Assembly (NCBI GenBank): GCA_963714405.1
Contig: CAVQOH010000001.1
Location: 1-64,000 of the forward strand
From: JAZGGS01 sp963714405
GTDB taxonomy: Bacteria; Bacteroidota; Ignavibacteria; Ignavibacteriales; Ignavibacteriaceae
DNA: 64,000 nucleotides
Direction: 5' to 3'
A program made the position numbers and the translations under genes. Shown here piece after piece: positions 9,057 through 18,290 of the stretch. Within the stretch, counting starts at the first letter, position 1. Each line of letters starts with the position of its first letter. The notes under the pieces were generated by a model. The model saw only the letters and a list, made by a program, of their open reading frames with translations, had not been told where the DNA came from and did not search any database.

Positions 9057-10088
9057 ATGGAAGTTAATTTGAAAAAACATAAATCGAGTTGGCAATATTT
9101 ACTTGTTTCAGCAGTATTTATCGGGCTAATAATAATAGGTTACATTACTTTTTATACACCAAATTACTATCAACAAAATGAACCCGTTAGATTTGAAATA
9201 AAAACGGGTGAAACTTTTAGTTCAGTTGTAAACCGTTTGTATGATTTGAAAATTATTCCAAATAAAACCAATATAAAAGTTGCTGCCTTTATAACCGGTT
9301 CAGAAAAGAAAATCAGGGCAGCAAGGTTTCATATCAAAAACGGATTAAGTTATTTAGACTTACTTGAATTATTTACAGAAGGTCAGTGCGATTTTCAAAG
9401 AAAGATTACAATAAGCAATGGACAGACTATTCAGTGGCTGGCAAATAAACTTGAAAGAAAAGTTTTTATAGACTCAGCTGATTTTGTGAAATTAACTGAA
9501 GATCCTGTTTTTTTATCGGAAATAAATTTTCCGGAAAATTCTATGCAGGGATATTTGTTCAGCAAAGAGTATGAGATCTATGAGAGATCATCACCAGAGG
9601 AAGTTCTTAAATTATTTTATAAAGCTTTTAATGATTTTTGGGTTGATAGCTTAAAAAAAAGAGCAGATTATTTAAATTTTACAAAGCATGAAATATTAAC
9701 TTTAGCTTCAATTATAAAAGGCGAAACTGATTTAGCCGAAGAAATGCCAAGAATTGCAGGTGTCTATCATAACCGTTTGAGAATTGGGATGAAACTACAG
9801 GCAGATCCAACTATTCAATATCTATTGCCGGGTGGATGGAGAAGATTACTTTACGACGATCTGCAAATTGATTCACCCTATAACACGTATAAATATGCAG
9901 GATTGCCGCCGGGACCTATAAATAATCCAGGGAAAGATGCAATCCTTGCAGCTTTATATCCAGAAAAAAATAACTATATTTATTTTGTGGCAGATGGAAA
10001 GGGTAAGCATAAATTTAGCAAAACTTACAATGAACACTTAAGAAATGTTAGAGAGTACAGGAGATACATTCAATCGCAAAAAAAATAA
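9057..10088 (+). CDS. mltG: Endolytic murein transglycosylase
   Basis: 343 aa YceG/MltG family. It cuts nascent glycan strands in the periplasm while anchored in the inner membrane. One N-terminal membrane helix (about 13-32) is followed by a LysM-like region and the YceG domain, with the catalytic Glu in LASIIKGETDLAEEMPRIAG (near 223) and VYHNRLRIGMKLQADPTIQY. The gene ends in a run of eight A (10078-10085) that matters for the start of the next gene. Confidence 0.93.
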   Translation: MEVNLKKHKSSWQYLLVSAVFIGLIIIGYITFYTPNYYQQNEPVRFEIKTGETFSSVVNRLYDLKIIPNKTNIKVAAFITGSEKKIRAARFHIKNGLSYLDLLELFTEGQCDFQRKITISNGQTIQWLANKLERKVFIDSADFVKLTEDPVFLSEINFPENSMQGYLFSKEYEIYERSSPEEVLKLFYKAFNDFWVDSLKKRADYLNFTKHEILTLASIIKGETDLAEEMPRIAGVYHNRLRIGMKLQADPTIQYLLPGGWRRLLYDDLQIDSPYNTYKYAGLPPGPINNPGKDAILAALYPEKNNYIYFVADGKGKHKFSKTYNEHLRNVREYRRYIQSQKK

Positions 10089-10114
10089 TAAATATTTTCG
10101 TAATCACTTTTACT

Positions 10115-11746
10115 GTGCTGCTGTTATTGAAGTGTGCCAACCAGCTACCACCAACAGGTGGAGAGGTTGATTTAATTCCGCCTGAAATTGTTGAAGTATA
10201 TCCAGTTTCCGGAACTGTAAATTTTAGTGACGATTATTTAGAAATTGAATTTTCTGAATATGTAGATAAGCGATCAGTACAGGAAGCAATTTTTATATCA
10301 CCTTTTATTGAAGACGGATTGGAATATGAATGGACTGGAAAAACATTAACAGCATCATTTAAAAAGAAGTTGGAGGATGATAAAACCTATACAATTACTA
10401 TAGGAACAGATGTTGTCGATCACAACAATAAAAACAGAATGCTCAAAGCATATTCTTTTTCATTTTCAACCGGTAATAAAATAGATACTAAAATTATTTC
10501 CGGAAAAGTATTTGATAAAGAGAAGGAAGGAATATTAATCTATGCGTACAAACTTGATAATTCGGTTGATACATTAATTAATCGAAGACCAGATTACGTT
10601 TCGCAAACCGGAAGTGATGGTCAGTATATACTGAAGGGTCTATCATCGGCCGTTTACAGGGTTTTTGCTGTGCGTGATAAATTCCGTGATCTTATTTTTC
10701 AGAATGAACAGGATGAAATTGGAGTGCCCTTTGAAGATGTTTCACTTTTGGATCCGGATTCAACGTATGAAAATTTGAACTTCAAATTATTCAGTGCGGA
10801 TACAACAAAACCAAGATTTATTAGCGCGATAATGACTGATGAAAGACATATACTTACTGGTTTTTCTGTTCCTTTGCAAAAAACATTAATATCGGCAAAT
10901 AATTTTTACGTGTATGATTCAACTGAAATGAAACGTACTTCAATTTTATTTGCATACAAAGGAAACACAAAAGAAGAAGAAATAGTGCTTACTCCGGAAA
11001 ATATTTTTACAATAGAAAATGAAGTTTATCTTTTTGCAGATTCTATAAAAGACGAAAACGGAAATTATACATTAAATGATTACACAAAAATTACTCTGAC
11101 CGATAAACCAGATACAAATGCAATTTCAATATTTTCCACGCAACCAAGGATGAACCAGCAGGTAGATAATATTAACCCGAAAATTAAATTTTTATTCAAC
11201 GATGCATTCTTAAAAGAAAATTTAAAAAATAAAATTTCTTTTACCGATACTCTTGGAAATAACATAGATTATATTTTGGAGTATGAAGATGATGCGTTGG
11301 TTAAAATTAAACCTGCAAATGAATTAAAAGCAGAAACCGATTTTGTTATCAATATTGATCTTTCGCAGATTGAAGATGCAGCCGGTAATAAAGGGGATTC
11401 TTCCTATACACTGAAATTTAGTTCTATAACCGGCTTGGATTTTACCGGTGTGAGTGGTTCTCTTCCAAAAATTGGTGCTGTAAATAATATTGTTTTAGTC
11501 CTTCAAAATGCTGAAGATCAGGCGAAATATTATGAGCAAAACATTCTAAACAGTAAATTTGAGTTTAATAGAATTGAAGCGGGTAATTACCAGCTTTGGT
11601 GTTTTTTTGATGATGACAGCAGTGGAAATTTTAATTATGGATGGGCTCAACCATTTGAAAAATCTGAAAAGTTTTATGTTTATCCTGATACTTTAATTTT
11701 AAAACCGAGATGGGTAGTAACTGATATTCAATTTAAATTTGAATAA
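10115..11746 (+). CDS. Lipoprotein with SbsA-type Ig-like domains
   Basis: At least 543 aa. Residues about 20-115 (PPEIVEVYPVSGTVNFSDDY, then LEIEFSEYVDK) form a typical Bacteroidota SbsA Ig-like domain; a carboxypeptidase-like region (GSDGQYILKGLSSAVYRVFAV) and a second Ig-like segment near 340-420 follow. The lipobox LLLLKC is seen at once, but GTG 10115 gives only six residues before the Cys. In-frame codons upstream encode IINIFVITFTV, which completes a good signal peptide but has no ATG, GTG or TTG. See the finding at 10045-10160. Confidence 0.85.
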   Translation: MLLLLKCANQLPPTGGEVDLIPPEIVEVYPVSGTVNFSDDYLEIEFSEYVDKRSVQEAIFISPFIEDGLEYEWTGKTLTASFKKKLEDDKTYTITIGTDVVDHNNKNRMLKAYSFSFSTGNKIDTKIISGKVFDKEKEGILIYAYKLDNSVDTLINRRPDYVSQTGSDGQYILKGLSSAVYRVFAVRDKFRDLIFQNEQDEIGVPFEDVSLLDPDSTYENLNFKLFSADTTKPRFISAIMTDERHILTGFSVPLQKTLISANNFYVYDSTEMKRTSILFAYKGNTKEEEIVLTPENIFTIENEVYLFADSIKDENGNYTLNDYTKITLTDKPDTNAISIFSTQPRMNQQVDNINPKIKFLFNDAFLKENLKNKISFTDTLGNNIDYILEYEDDALVKIKPANELKAETDFVINIDLSQIEDAAGNKGDSSYTLKFSSITGLDFTGVSGSLPKIGAVNNIVLVLQNAEDQAKYYEQNILNSKFEFNRIEAGNYQLWCFFDDDSSGNFNYGWAQPFEKSEKFYVYPDTLILKPRWVVTDIQFKFE

Positions 11747-13006
11747 TCAGTACGATGAATCCCCTGAAGAATCATAAATGATTTCACCATTCTTAAATGT
11801 TATGCAGTTCAGATTTTTCCCCACATTATAAATTATATCTGAATATTCTTTACAATTGAACACTGAAAAATCTGCTTTCTTACCAGGTTCAATGCTTCCT
11901 AAAATATTCTGTAAACACAAAGCTTTTGCTGAATTTATTGTTACAGCGGAAATGGTTTCTTCAATACTCATTTTCATCTTAAGCGCTGCAATACTCATCA
12001 CCAAGTTTATATTGGAAATATGTGAAGATCCAGGATTATAATCGGTTGCGAGTGCGACAATTGCATTGTTATCAATCAATTTTCTTGCCGGGGCATATTG
12101 GTAATCCAGGAAAAAAGAAACTCCGGGAAGTAATACAGCAACTGTATTAGAATCACTAAATTTGTATATATCCGTATCCTTTATAACCTCAAGATGATCA
12201 ACTGAAACTGCACTATGATTTAGTGCAACATCGATTCCACCAATATTATTAAATTGTTCCGTATGAAGTTTCAGCTTTAATCCTGATTTTTTTGCTGTTG
12301 AAAATATTAAATCTATTTCTTCAGCAGTAAAAGCAGTTGGCTCACAAAATCCATCGCAAAATACTGCAAGATTCTGCTCAGCAATGTGGGGAAGCATTTT
12401 CATAATAACATTTTCCAAATATGCATTACGATTATTTTTAGCTTCCGGGGGAATTGTATGTGCACCCAGAAATGTCGGAATTATATCAATTGAATAAATC
12501 TCATCAAGATATTTTATTACCTGCAGAAGTTTGATTTCATTTTCAAAATCCAAACCGTAACCACTTTTTATTTCAAGAGTAGTTACTCCTTGTTGTATAA
12601 AATACTCAATACGCGGGCCAACTGTTTTTACCAGCTCTTCAAAACTTGAATTTCTAACAGCTTTAACAGTGCTGTTAATTCCTCCTCCTGCAGCAGCAAT
12701 GGTTTCATAATCTGTACCCGCAAGCTTTTGCCTGAATTCATCAGCACGTGAACCAGTGAAAACTGAATGAGTATGACATTCCACTAAACCGGGAAGAATA
12801 ATTTTTCCGTTTAAATCAAAAACTTTTTCAAATTTATTTTTTTGAATGGATGAAGTAGGGATAAGATCCTTTATTGTATCATCCTCAACTATGATACTGT
12901 GATCAGTAATAACACCCGGCTCGGAAAGCTCTTTTCCTCTTTTAACATTTCTGCCATCTGTATTTATTGTAACAATTTGGAGGGGGTTGTATAGAAGTTT
13001 TTTCAT
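11747..13006 (-). CDS. hutI: Imidazolonepropionase
   Basis: 419 aa amidohydrolase that opens the imidazolone ring in histidine degradation. Metal ligands are in VECHTHSVFTGSRADEFRQK (HxH), with KLHTEQFNNIGG, SVDHLEV and ALATDYNPGSSHI further along. It is the last gene of a minus-strand pair; its ATG shares one base with the stop of the upstream SPOR lipoprotein. No hutH, hutU or hutG is nearby, so the rest of the pathway must lie elsewhere or be absent. Confidence 0.94.
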   Translation of the reverse strand: MKKLLYNPLQIVTINTDGRNVKRGKELSEPGVITDHSIIVEDDTIKDLIPTSSIQKNKFEKVFDLNGKIILPGLVECHTHSVFTGSRADEFRQKLAGTDYETIAAAGGGINSTVKAVRNSSFEELVKTVGPRIEYFIQQGVTTLEIKSGYGLDFENEIKLLQVIKYLDEIYSIDIIPTFLGAHTIPPEAKNNRNAYLENVIMKMLPHIAEQNLAVFCDGFCEPTAFTAEEIDLIFSTAKKSGLKLKLHTEQFNNIGGIDVALNHSAVSVDHLEVIKDTDIYKFSDSNTVAVLLPGVSFFLDYQYAPARKLIDNNAIVALATDYNPGSSHISNINLVMSIAALKMKMSIEETISAVTINSAKALCLQNILGSIEPGKKADFSVFNCKEYSDIIYNVGKNLNCITFKNGEIIYDSSGDSSY

Positions 13007-13542
13007 TATTCAAAAATATTAACTGTTTCCTGAATAACTCTTGCTTCCGGGTAACCAAGTTGATTCAATTTAAATTTAAAATCTTCTGCCTCTGAAAAAG
13101 AAATAAAATCACCGGCTTTTACTTTATAAAAAGGAGGTTCAAAAGTTATATAAACTTCCTTGTTCATTGTGTTAAAATAAATCTGTGCTCTTACTTCATT
13201 TGCTTCATCCATGTTATCAGTTGAAAGAACTTGAACGCGATAACCATCAGCTGTACCTGCAATATTTCTGCTGGAATTTGAAACAGTATCTGAATATTCA
13301 TACCAGATCTCATTTGGAGGAATGTTATCCTGAGAAGGAATTTCCTCTATCTCAAGTTCAGTTTTGAACGGTGTGATATCAAAATCTTCAACTAGCATTT
13401 CTTGTTCTTTGTTTTCAGAAACTTGATTCTTTGTTTCTTTTATTTCTTTTGTTTCGTAGCGGGTTCCCGTAGAAGCACTGCAACTGCTTAAAATGAATAT
13501 CAGAAGAATTGTGCTTAATGAGTGAAGTAGAAATTTGTACAT
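13006..13542 (-). CDS. SPOR-domain lipoprotein
   Basis: 178 aa. The signal peptide MYKFLLHSLSTILLIFILSSC ends in a lipobox with Cys at about 21. An acidic linker follows, then a C-terminal SPOR domain (YRVQVLSTDNMDEANEVRAQ to GYPEARVIQE, about 105-172), a fold that binds denuded peptidoglycan at division septa. The gene overlaps hutI by one base. It is probably outer-membrane anchored; the exact role is unknown. Confidence 0.85.
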   Translation of the reverse strand: MYKFLLHSLSTILLIFILSSCSASTGTRYETKEIKETKNQVSENKEQEMLVEDFDITPFKTELEIEEIPSQDNIPPNEIWYEYSDTVSNSSRNIAGTADGYRVQVLSTDNMDEANEVRAQIYFNTMNKEVYITFEPPFYKVKAGDFISFSEAEDFKFKLNQLGYPEARVIQETVNIFE

Positions 13543-13694
13543 AGTATTAGAAAAATTAATTGAAATTGTTTAAGCAATATATAATTATTAACTGAGTGGT
13601 TAAAGTGTCCAAATTATACTTTTTGATATAGAAATAAGTTTCAAAATCGGAAAGAATTATTATAATCCTGATGAAACCCCGTGTAATGAATTAT

Positions 13695-13726
13695 TTTGTT
13701 AAACATACTCTATTTTAGTAAATTTG
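13695..13726 (+). promoter_or_regulatory. Bacteroidota-type promoter of glgA
   Basis: TTTG at 13695-13698 and TAAATTTG at 13719-13726 are separated by 20 nt, an exact match to the Bacteroidota sigma-A consensus TTTG-N19-21-TAnnTTTG. The glgA ATG is 29 nt downstream. Confidence 0.75.
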
Positions 13727-13754
13727 CACTATTCTTTAAAAATTAGAACGGAAA

Positions 13755-15251
13755 ATGAGCGCAAAAAAGTATAAAATTTTGTTTGTCACATCAGAAGTTG
13801 TACCTTTTGTAAAAACAGGTGGTTTAGCGGATGTATCTGCTGCACTGCCGCAAATGCTTGCAGAACAAGGGCACGAAGTTAGAATTGTTGTACCAAAATA
13901 TGGTGCAGTGGATGACAGAAAATTTAAAATTCACGAAGTAGTAAGACTAAAAGATCTCCAAATAAAAATTGGAAATAAGGAAGTAATATTTTCCATTAAA
14001 TCTTGCTTCCTGCCAGGGCAAAAGGTTAGAGTACAAATATATTTCCTGGATAACGAAGAATATTATCGAAGCCGTAATAGTCTTTATACTGATCCTATGA
14101 CCGGGAAAGACTATCCTGATAATGCCGAAAGATTTATACTTCTTAACAGGGCAGTGTTTGAATTAATCTTGAAGTTAGGTTGGATTCCCGATATCATTCA
14201 TTGTAATGATTGGCAGTGTGGTTTAATACCGGCATACTTAAAAACCATTTATAAGAATGAAGAGAACTTTGATAAATTCAAAACCCTGTTTACTATTCAC
14301 AATCTTGCATACCAGGGAGCATTTCCAAAATCTACGTTCAAAAAAACAGGTTTACCGGAAAAACTTGATTCTCCAAAAGAGCTGCTGCACAAAGGCAAAT
14401 TGAATTTTATGAAAAGCGGATTATTATACGCAGATGTAATCAATACTGTAAGTGAAACTTATGCAAATGAAATCAGGACAAAAACTGATCTTGGTGCCGG
14501 TTTAAAAGATGTTCTTTCTAAAAGAAAAAATGATCTTTACGGAATTATAAACGGAATTGATACAAAAGTCTGGAATCCTGAAAAGGATAAACATCTTCCG
14601 AAAAAATATTCTTCAAAAAATGTTGAAGGAAAACGGGTTAATAAGCAAGCACTTGCAGAAAAATTCGGATTTGAATACAAGGAAAATACTCCGATAATCG
14701 GAATAATTTCACGATTGTATGATTCAAAAGGAATAGATCTTGTTCAAAAAGTATTTCCACAGCTTATTAAGCTTAACATACAAATGATTTTACTGGGTAC
14801 AGGTGAAGCTAAGTATCATTCTTTTTTCGACAAGATGAGTATAAAATACAGAGATAAATTTGCTTGCTACTTAGGCTTTAATGATGATCTTGCACATCTA
14901 ATAGAAGGCGGTGCAGATATTTTACTTGCTCCTTCAAAATATGAACCGTGCGGCTTAAACCAGATGTACAGTTTAAAATATGGTACAGTTCCCGTTGTAA
15001 GGAATACCGGAGGGTTGGCAGACACAGTAAAAAATTATAATGAAAAATCCGGCGAAGGCAACGGTTTTATCTTTACTAAATATAATGCTAATGATTTCAT
15101 CAAAGAAATAAAAAGAGCCCTTAAAATCTATAAAGATAAAGATGCCTGGTTGAAAATTATGAAGAGTGGTATGAAATCCGATTTTAGCTGGAATTCATCT
15201 GCCAAAAAATATATTGAACTATACAAGACCATACTTTCCAATAGTAATTAA
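13755..15251 (+). CDS. glgA: Glycogen synthase (ADP-glucose type)
   Basis: 498 aa GT5 glycosyltransferase that extends alpha-1,4-glucan from ADP-glucose. The ADP-glucose-binding loop VKTGGLADVSAA contains K20-T-G-G. The second half has IIGIISRLYDSKGIDL, and the C-terminal signature is in PSKYEPCGLNQMYSLKYGTV followed by NTGGLADTV. Its stop overlaps the start of the next gene by one base. No other glg gene is adjacent. Confidence 0.95.
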   Translation: MSAKKYKILFVTSEVVPFVKTGGLADVSAALPQMLAEQGHEVRIVVPKYGAVDDRKFKIHEVVRLKDLQIKIGNKEVIFSIKSCFLPGQKVRVQIYFLDNEEYYRSRNSLYTDPMTGKDYPDNAERFILLNRAVFELILKLGWIPDIIHCNDWQCGLIPAYLKTIYKNEENFDKFKTLFTIHNLAYQGAFPKSTFKKTGLPEKLDSPKELLHKGKLNFMKSGLLYADVINTVSETYANEIRTKTDLGAGLKDVLSKRKNDLYGIINGIDTKVWNPEKDKHLPKKYSSKNVEGKRVNKQALAEKFGFEYKENTPIIGIISRLYDSKGIDLVQKVFPQLIKLNIQMILLGTGEAKYHSFFDKMSIKYRDKFACYLGFNDDLAHLIEGGADILLAPSKYEPCGLNQMYSLKYGTVPVVRNTGGLADTVKNYNEKSGEGNGFIFTKYNANDFIKEIKRALKIYKDKDAWLKIMKSGMKSDFSWNSSAKKYIELYKTILSNSN

Positions 15252-15826
15252 TGACCAATCGTGCTATTTTTCTGGATAGAGATGGAACTCTTAACGAGGA
15301 TCCCGGATATTTAGGAGATCCTGAAAAGGTTAAACTTTATCCAGATGTTGGTGAATCACTTGCCCATTTAAAAAATAATATGGGTTTTAATTTGATAGTA
15401 GTATCAAACCAATCCGGTGTTTCCAGGGGATTGATCACAAAAGAGCAAGTAGATCTGGTTAATAATAAAATAAATGATATACTTTCTGAATTTGAAGTTT
15501 CAATAGATAAATTTTATTACTGCACTTTTCATCCGGATTTTAGTGACACAGAAGAATCAAATTGCCGTAAACCATCACCTGAAATGCTGTTAAAAGCTTC
15601 GAAAGAATTTAATATTGATCTATCAAAATCTTACATTATTGGCGATTCGACGGTGGATATTGAAGTAGGAATAGAACTTGATCTGAAATCTATACTTGTA
15701 AAAACAGGGCAGGGAAGGGAAAGTCTTTCTATCTTGCAAAAACGTAATAAATTACCAAGCTTTGTAGCCACTAATTTTTTAGAAGCGTGTAATTTTATTA
15801 AGAATGATTTTAACGGAGTAAACTAA
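15251..15826 (+). CDS. gmhB: GmhB/HisB-N-like HAD phosphatase
   Basis: 191 aa, the length of D-glycero-D-manno-heptose 1,7-bisphosphate phosphatase. The nucleophile loop is FLDRDGTLNEDPGY (D9, D11), followed by VVSNQSGVSRG and YIIGDSTVDIEVG. In the GmhB zinc loop (C-x-H ... C-x-C) only two of four ligands seem kept: C91 and C105 remain, but F93 stands at the His position and S103 at the first Cys of the CxC pair. The family is clear; heptose specificity is inferred. Confidence 0.82.
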   Translation: MTNRAIFLDRDGTLNEDPGYLGDPEKVKLYPDVGESLAHLKNNMGFNLIVVSNQSGVSRGLITKEQVDLVNNKINDILSEFEVSIDKFYYCTFHPDFSDTEESNCRKPSPEMLLKASKEFNIDLSKSYIIGDSTVDIEVGIELDLKSILVKTGQGRESLSILQKRNKLPSFVATNFLEACNFIKNDFNGVN

Positions 15827-17017
15827 GTGCAATCTCGAACTTTATTAATTATTTTAATCCTGATTTTAGGTATTTTGTTTTTTGGCTGCAAGGATGAGCC
15901 ATCAGAAATCGGAATTAGCCTGATTTCATCAGACCTTGTTAGTGTAAGAACTTTTGATTCGCAAACTGATTCACTTGATCAAAATTCAAGTTATTTTAAA
16001 ACAGTAATTCCGTTAGGTGCCGCTAACAGGTTGCTTATCGGAAAATATGGAAACACAGAAGCTTCTTCATTATTAAGGTTTATTTTTGGTTTAGCGGATA
16101 CTTTAAAAGATGATGTAGCTGCTGGTAATATACAGGTTAATAAAGCATGGATCGAATTAACAATCGGTTATGTTTTTGTTGATTCAAACGAAGTGATGGA
16201 TTTTACAGTTCATCAAGTGAACAATTCCTGGAATTCTTCTGATTTTACTATAGATAGTTTACCAAAGCTTTCTTATGATATGAATGATATAAGTTCTAAT
16301 AAAGAAATCTCTGATTCAAATTATATTTTTAATATTGATCCGAATCTGGTTTTATCCTGGATGGAAAATGCAGCTGATACCAGTTTGGCAAAAAATTATG
16401 GCATATATATTAAACCAACTGCTAATTCTTCAAAAGTTCTCGGATTCCAGGCATTTACAGTAGTTTCTTCAAAAGCTGCAAAATTAAATCTTGAAATAGA
16501 GAAAACCGGAAGTTACGTTGATACAATAAATGGATTTATATTTTCGGATGTTAGTTTAGTTGATGGCGAATTACCTGTTCTCACACCTGGCAACATTGCT
16601 GTTCAATCAAGTATTTCTGTAAACAGTATTGTTGCCTTCGATCTTTCAATTGTACCAAAAGGTGCAGTAATAAATAGTGCAAAATTTTTCGTTCAAAAAG
16701 ATACCGTAAATTCAATTAGCGGGTCATCATTTACAAATAATTTGAATGCATATTTTGTTGAAGACAGCACTACAAAAGAAATAAATGAAGGAGGATCATT
16801 TAAACTTATCTACAGCAGTGATGGTTATTATGCAGGTGATATTTCTGGTTATGTAAGAACCTGGGTTAATGATAAAAGGAATCAGGGAGTTTTACTGCGC
16901 ACAGGAAATGCGATCGAAGGCTTAGAACTATTTATTCTTAAAGGAAGTACTGCAGCAAATTATTCTGAAAGACCCAGGTTGGAAATTGTTTACACTGTTA
17001 AGGAGAGCTTACAATGA
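15827..17017 (+). CDS. Outer-membrane lipoprotein with DNRLRE-like domain
   Basis: 396 aa, GTG start directly after the gmhB stop. The signal peptide with lipobox (LGILFFGC, Cys near 21) predicts a lipoprotein. The C-terminal part, DISGYVRTWVNDKRNQGVLL through NYSERPRLEIVYT, looks like a DNRLRE-type beta-sandwich. The stop overlaps the next start (ATGA), so it is coupled to the porin-like gene and may be its surface partner. No enzymatic motif is visible. Confidence 0.75.
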   Translation: MQSRTLLIILILILGILFFGCKDEPSEIGISLISSDLVSVRTFDSQTDSLDQNSSYFKTVIPLGAANRLLIGKYGNTEASSLLRFIFGLADTLKDDVAAGNIQVNKAWIELTIGYVFVDSNEVMDFTVHQVNNSWNSSDFTIDSLPKLSYDMNDISSNKEISDSNYIFNIDPNLVLSWMENAADTSLAKNYGIYIKPTANSSKVLGFQAFTVVSSKAAKLNLEIEKTGSYVDTINGFIFSDVSLVDGELPVLTPGNIAVQSSISVNSIVAFDLSIVPKGAVINSAKFFVQKDTVNSISGSSFTNNLNAYFVEDSTTKEINEGGSFKLIYSSDGYYAGDISGYVRTWVNDKRNQGVLLRTGNAIEGLELFILKGSTAANYSERPRLEIVYTVKESLQ

Positions 17018-18264
17018 AAAAGGTGATGATATTATTGTTTTTTATCCTTGCAGTTTCTGTATCATTGTTAAATGCACAGAGCAGTTCAACATACTCACGG
17101 AGCGGTATTGGTGATGTAATTTATTCTTATTCTGCAAGATCGTTAAGTATGGGGCATACCGGCAGTGCACAGGTAAATAGAGATTATATATCAGCAACAA
17201 ATCCTGCAAGCTGGTCTTCATTAACTAAAACAAGAATTGAGTTCAGTTTTGCTTACAATGGAGTAAATATTTCTAACAAGGATGCTTCCATTTTTTATGG
17301 AGAAGGTGATTTTAAAGGATTTACTTTTGCTTTCCCAGTAAGTGAAGAGTATGGGGTGGGAATTGCCGCCGGTTTAGTGCCTTACAGCAGGATGAACTAT
17401 ACGGTTGTAAGAAATCAGGAAGCTGTTACATCTTCAAGCAGCGATTATACTGAAACCTACAAGGGAAAGGGAGGACTTTCAAAACTATTTATAGGCGGTA
17501 CATATAAATTACCCTTTGATTTAGTTTTTGGTGGTACTTTTGAATACTATTTTGGAAACTTAAAATACAATTCAAAAGTTGAATTTGTTAATACTTCAAA
17601 CTTCTCCGCAGTGTTTGAAAAGGTTTATGCACCAACCGGATTTGGATCATCAATTGGATTAATTTCTCCGGATTTATCAGGTTTAATTAATTCTGAAGCT
17701 ATTTCTAATTTGAATGTAGGTATATCGGCTGATATTATTACTGAACTAGATACAGATACTCTGGTTACCAGTTTATCATCAACTATACTTGATACCCTGG
17801 GAATTGGTGTTACCCAAATGAGTGTTCCTACAAAAATTACAGCAGGGGCAACTGTAACTGTCAGCAATAATTATACTTTTAACCTGGATTATGTTTTTCA
17901 GCCGTGGAGTGAATATAAATTAAATGGTATTCGTTCAGCAAATCTTAAAGATGCGCAAAAAATAAGCTTTGGATTTGAATATCGTGCAGATAATAAGATT
18001 GGAATGAGCTTCTGGGAACAAATAATGCTAAGATTTGGTTTAAGTTATGAAGAATCTCAATATACATATTTTGGAAAGGATATTAATCAATATTCAGTTT
18101 TCGGAGGTTTTTCGCTACCGCTAAGCCTTGATAATACAATAGATATTGGTATTGAATATTCAATTAGAGGAACAACCGAAGCTAATCTTTTGCAGGAAAA
18201 CTTTATAAGAGTAAATTTAGGACTAAGCTTTGGAGATCTTTGGTTTCAAAGGTATGAAAAATAA
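17014..18264 (+). CDS. Outer-membrane beta-barrel protein (OmpP1/FadL-like)
   Basis: 416 aa. A signal peptide (MKKVMILLFFILAVSVSLLN, cut after NAQ) is followed by YSRSGIGDVIYSYSARSLSMG and ISATNPASW, the typical start of Bacteroidota OmpP1/FadL-like barrels. Alternating aromatic/hydrophobic strands run to the end, and the final residue is Lys after YEK. Its substrate cannot be deduced. Translationally coupled to the lipoprotein upstream. Confidence 0.83.
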   Translation: MKKVMILLFFILAVSVSLLNAQSSSTYSRSGIGDVIYSYSARSLSMGHTGSAQVNRDYISATNPASWSSLTKTRIEFSFAYNGVNISNKDASIFYGEGDFKGFTFAFPVSEEYGVGIAAGLVPYSRMNYTVVRNQEAVTSSSSDYTETYKGKGGLSKLFIGGTYKLPFDLVFGGTFEYYFGNLKYNSKVEFVNTSNFSAVFEKVYAPTGFGSSIGLISPDLSGLINSEAISNLNVGISADIITELDTDTLVTSLSSTILDTLGIGVTQMSVPTKITAGATVTVSNNYTFNLDYVFQPWSEYKLNGIRSANLKDAQKISFGFEYRADNKIGMSFWEQIMLRFGLSYEESQYTYFGKDINQYSVFGGFSLPLSLDNTIDIGIEYSIRGTTEANLLQENFIRVNLGLSFGDLWFQRYEK

Positions 18265-18290
18265 ACTATAATAATTTCGAGGATAAGATC

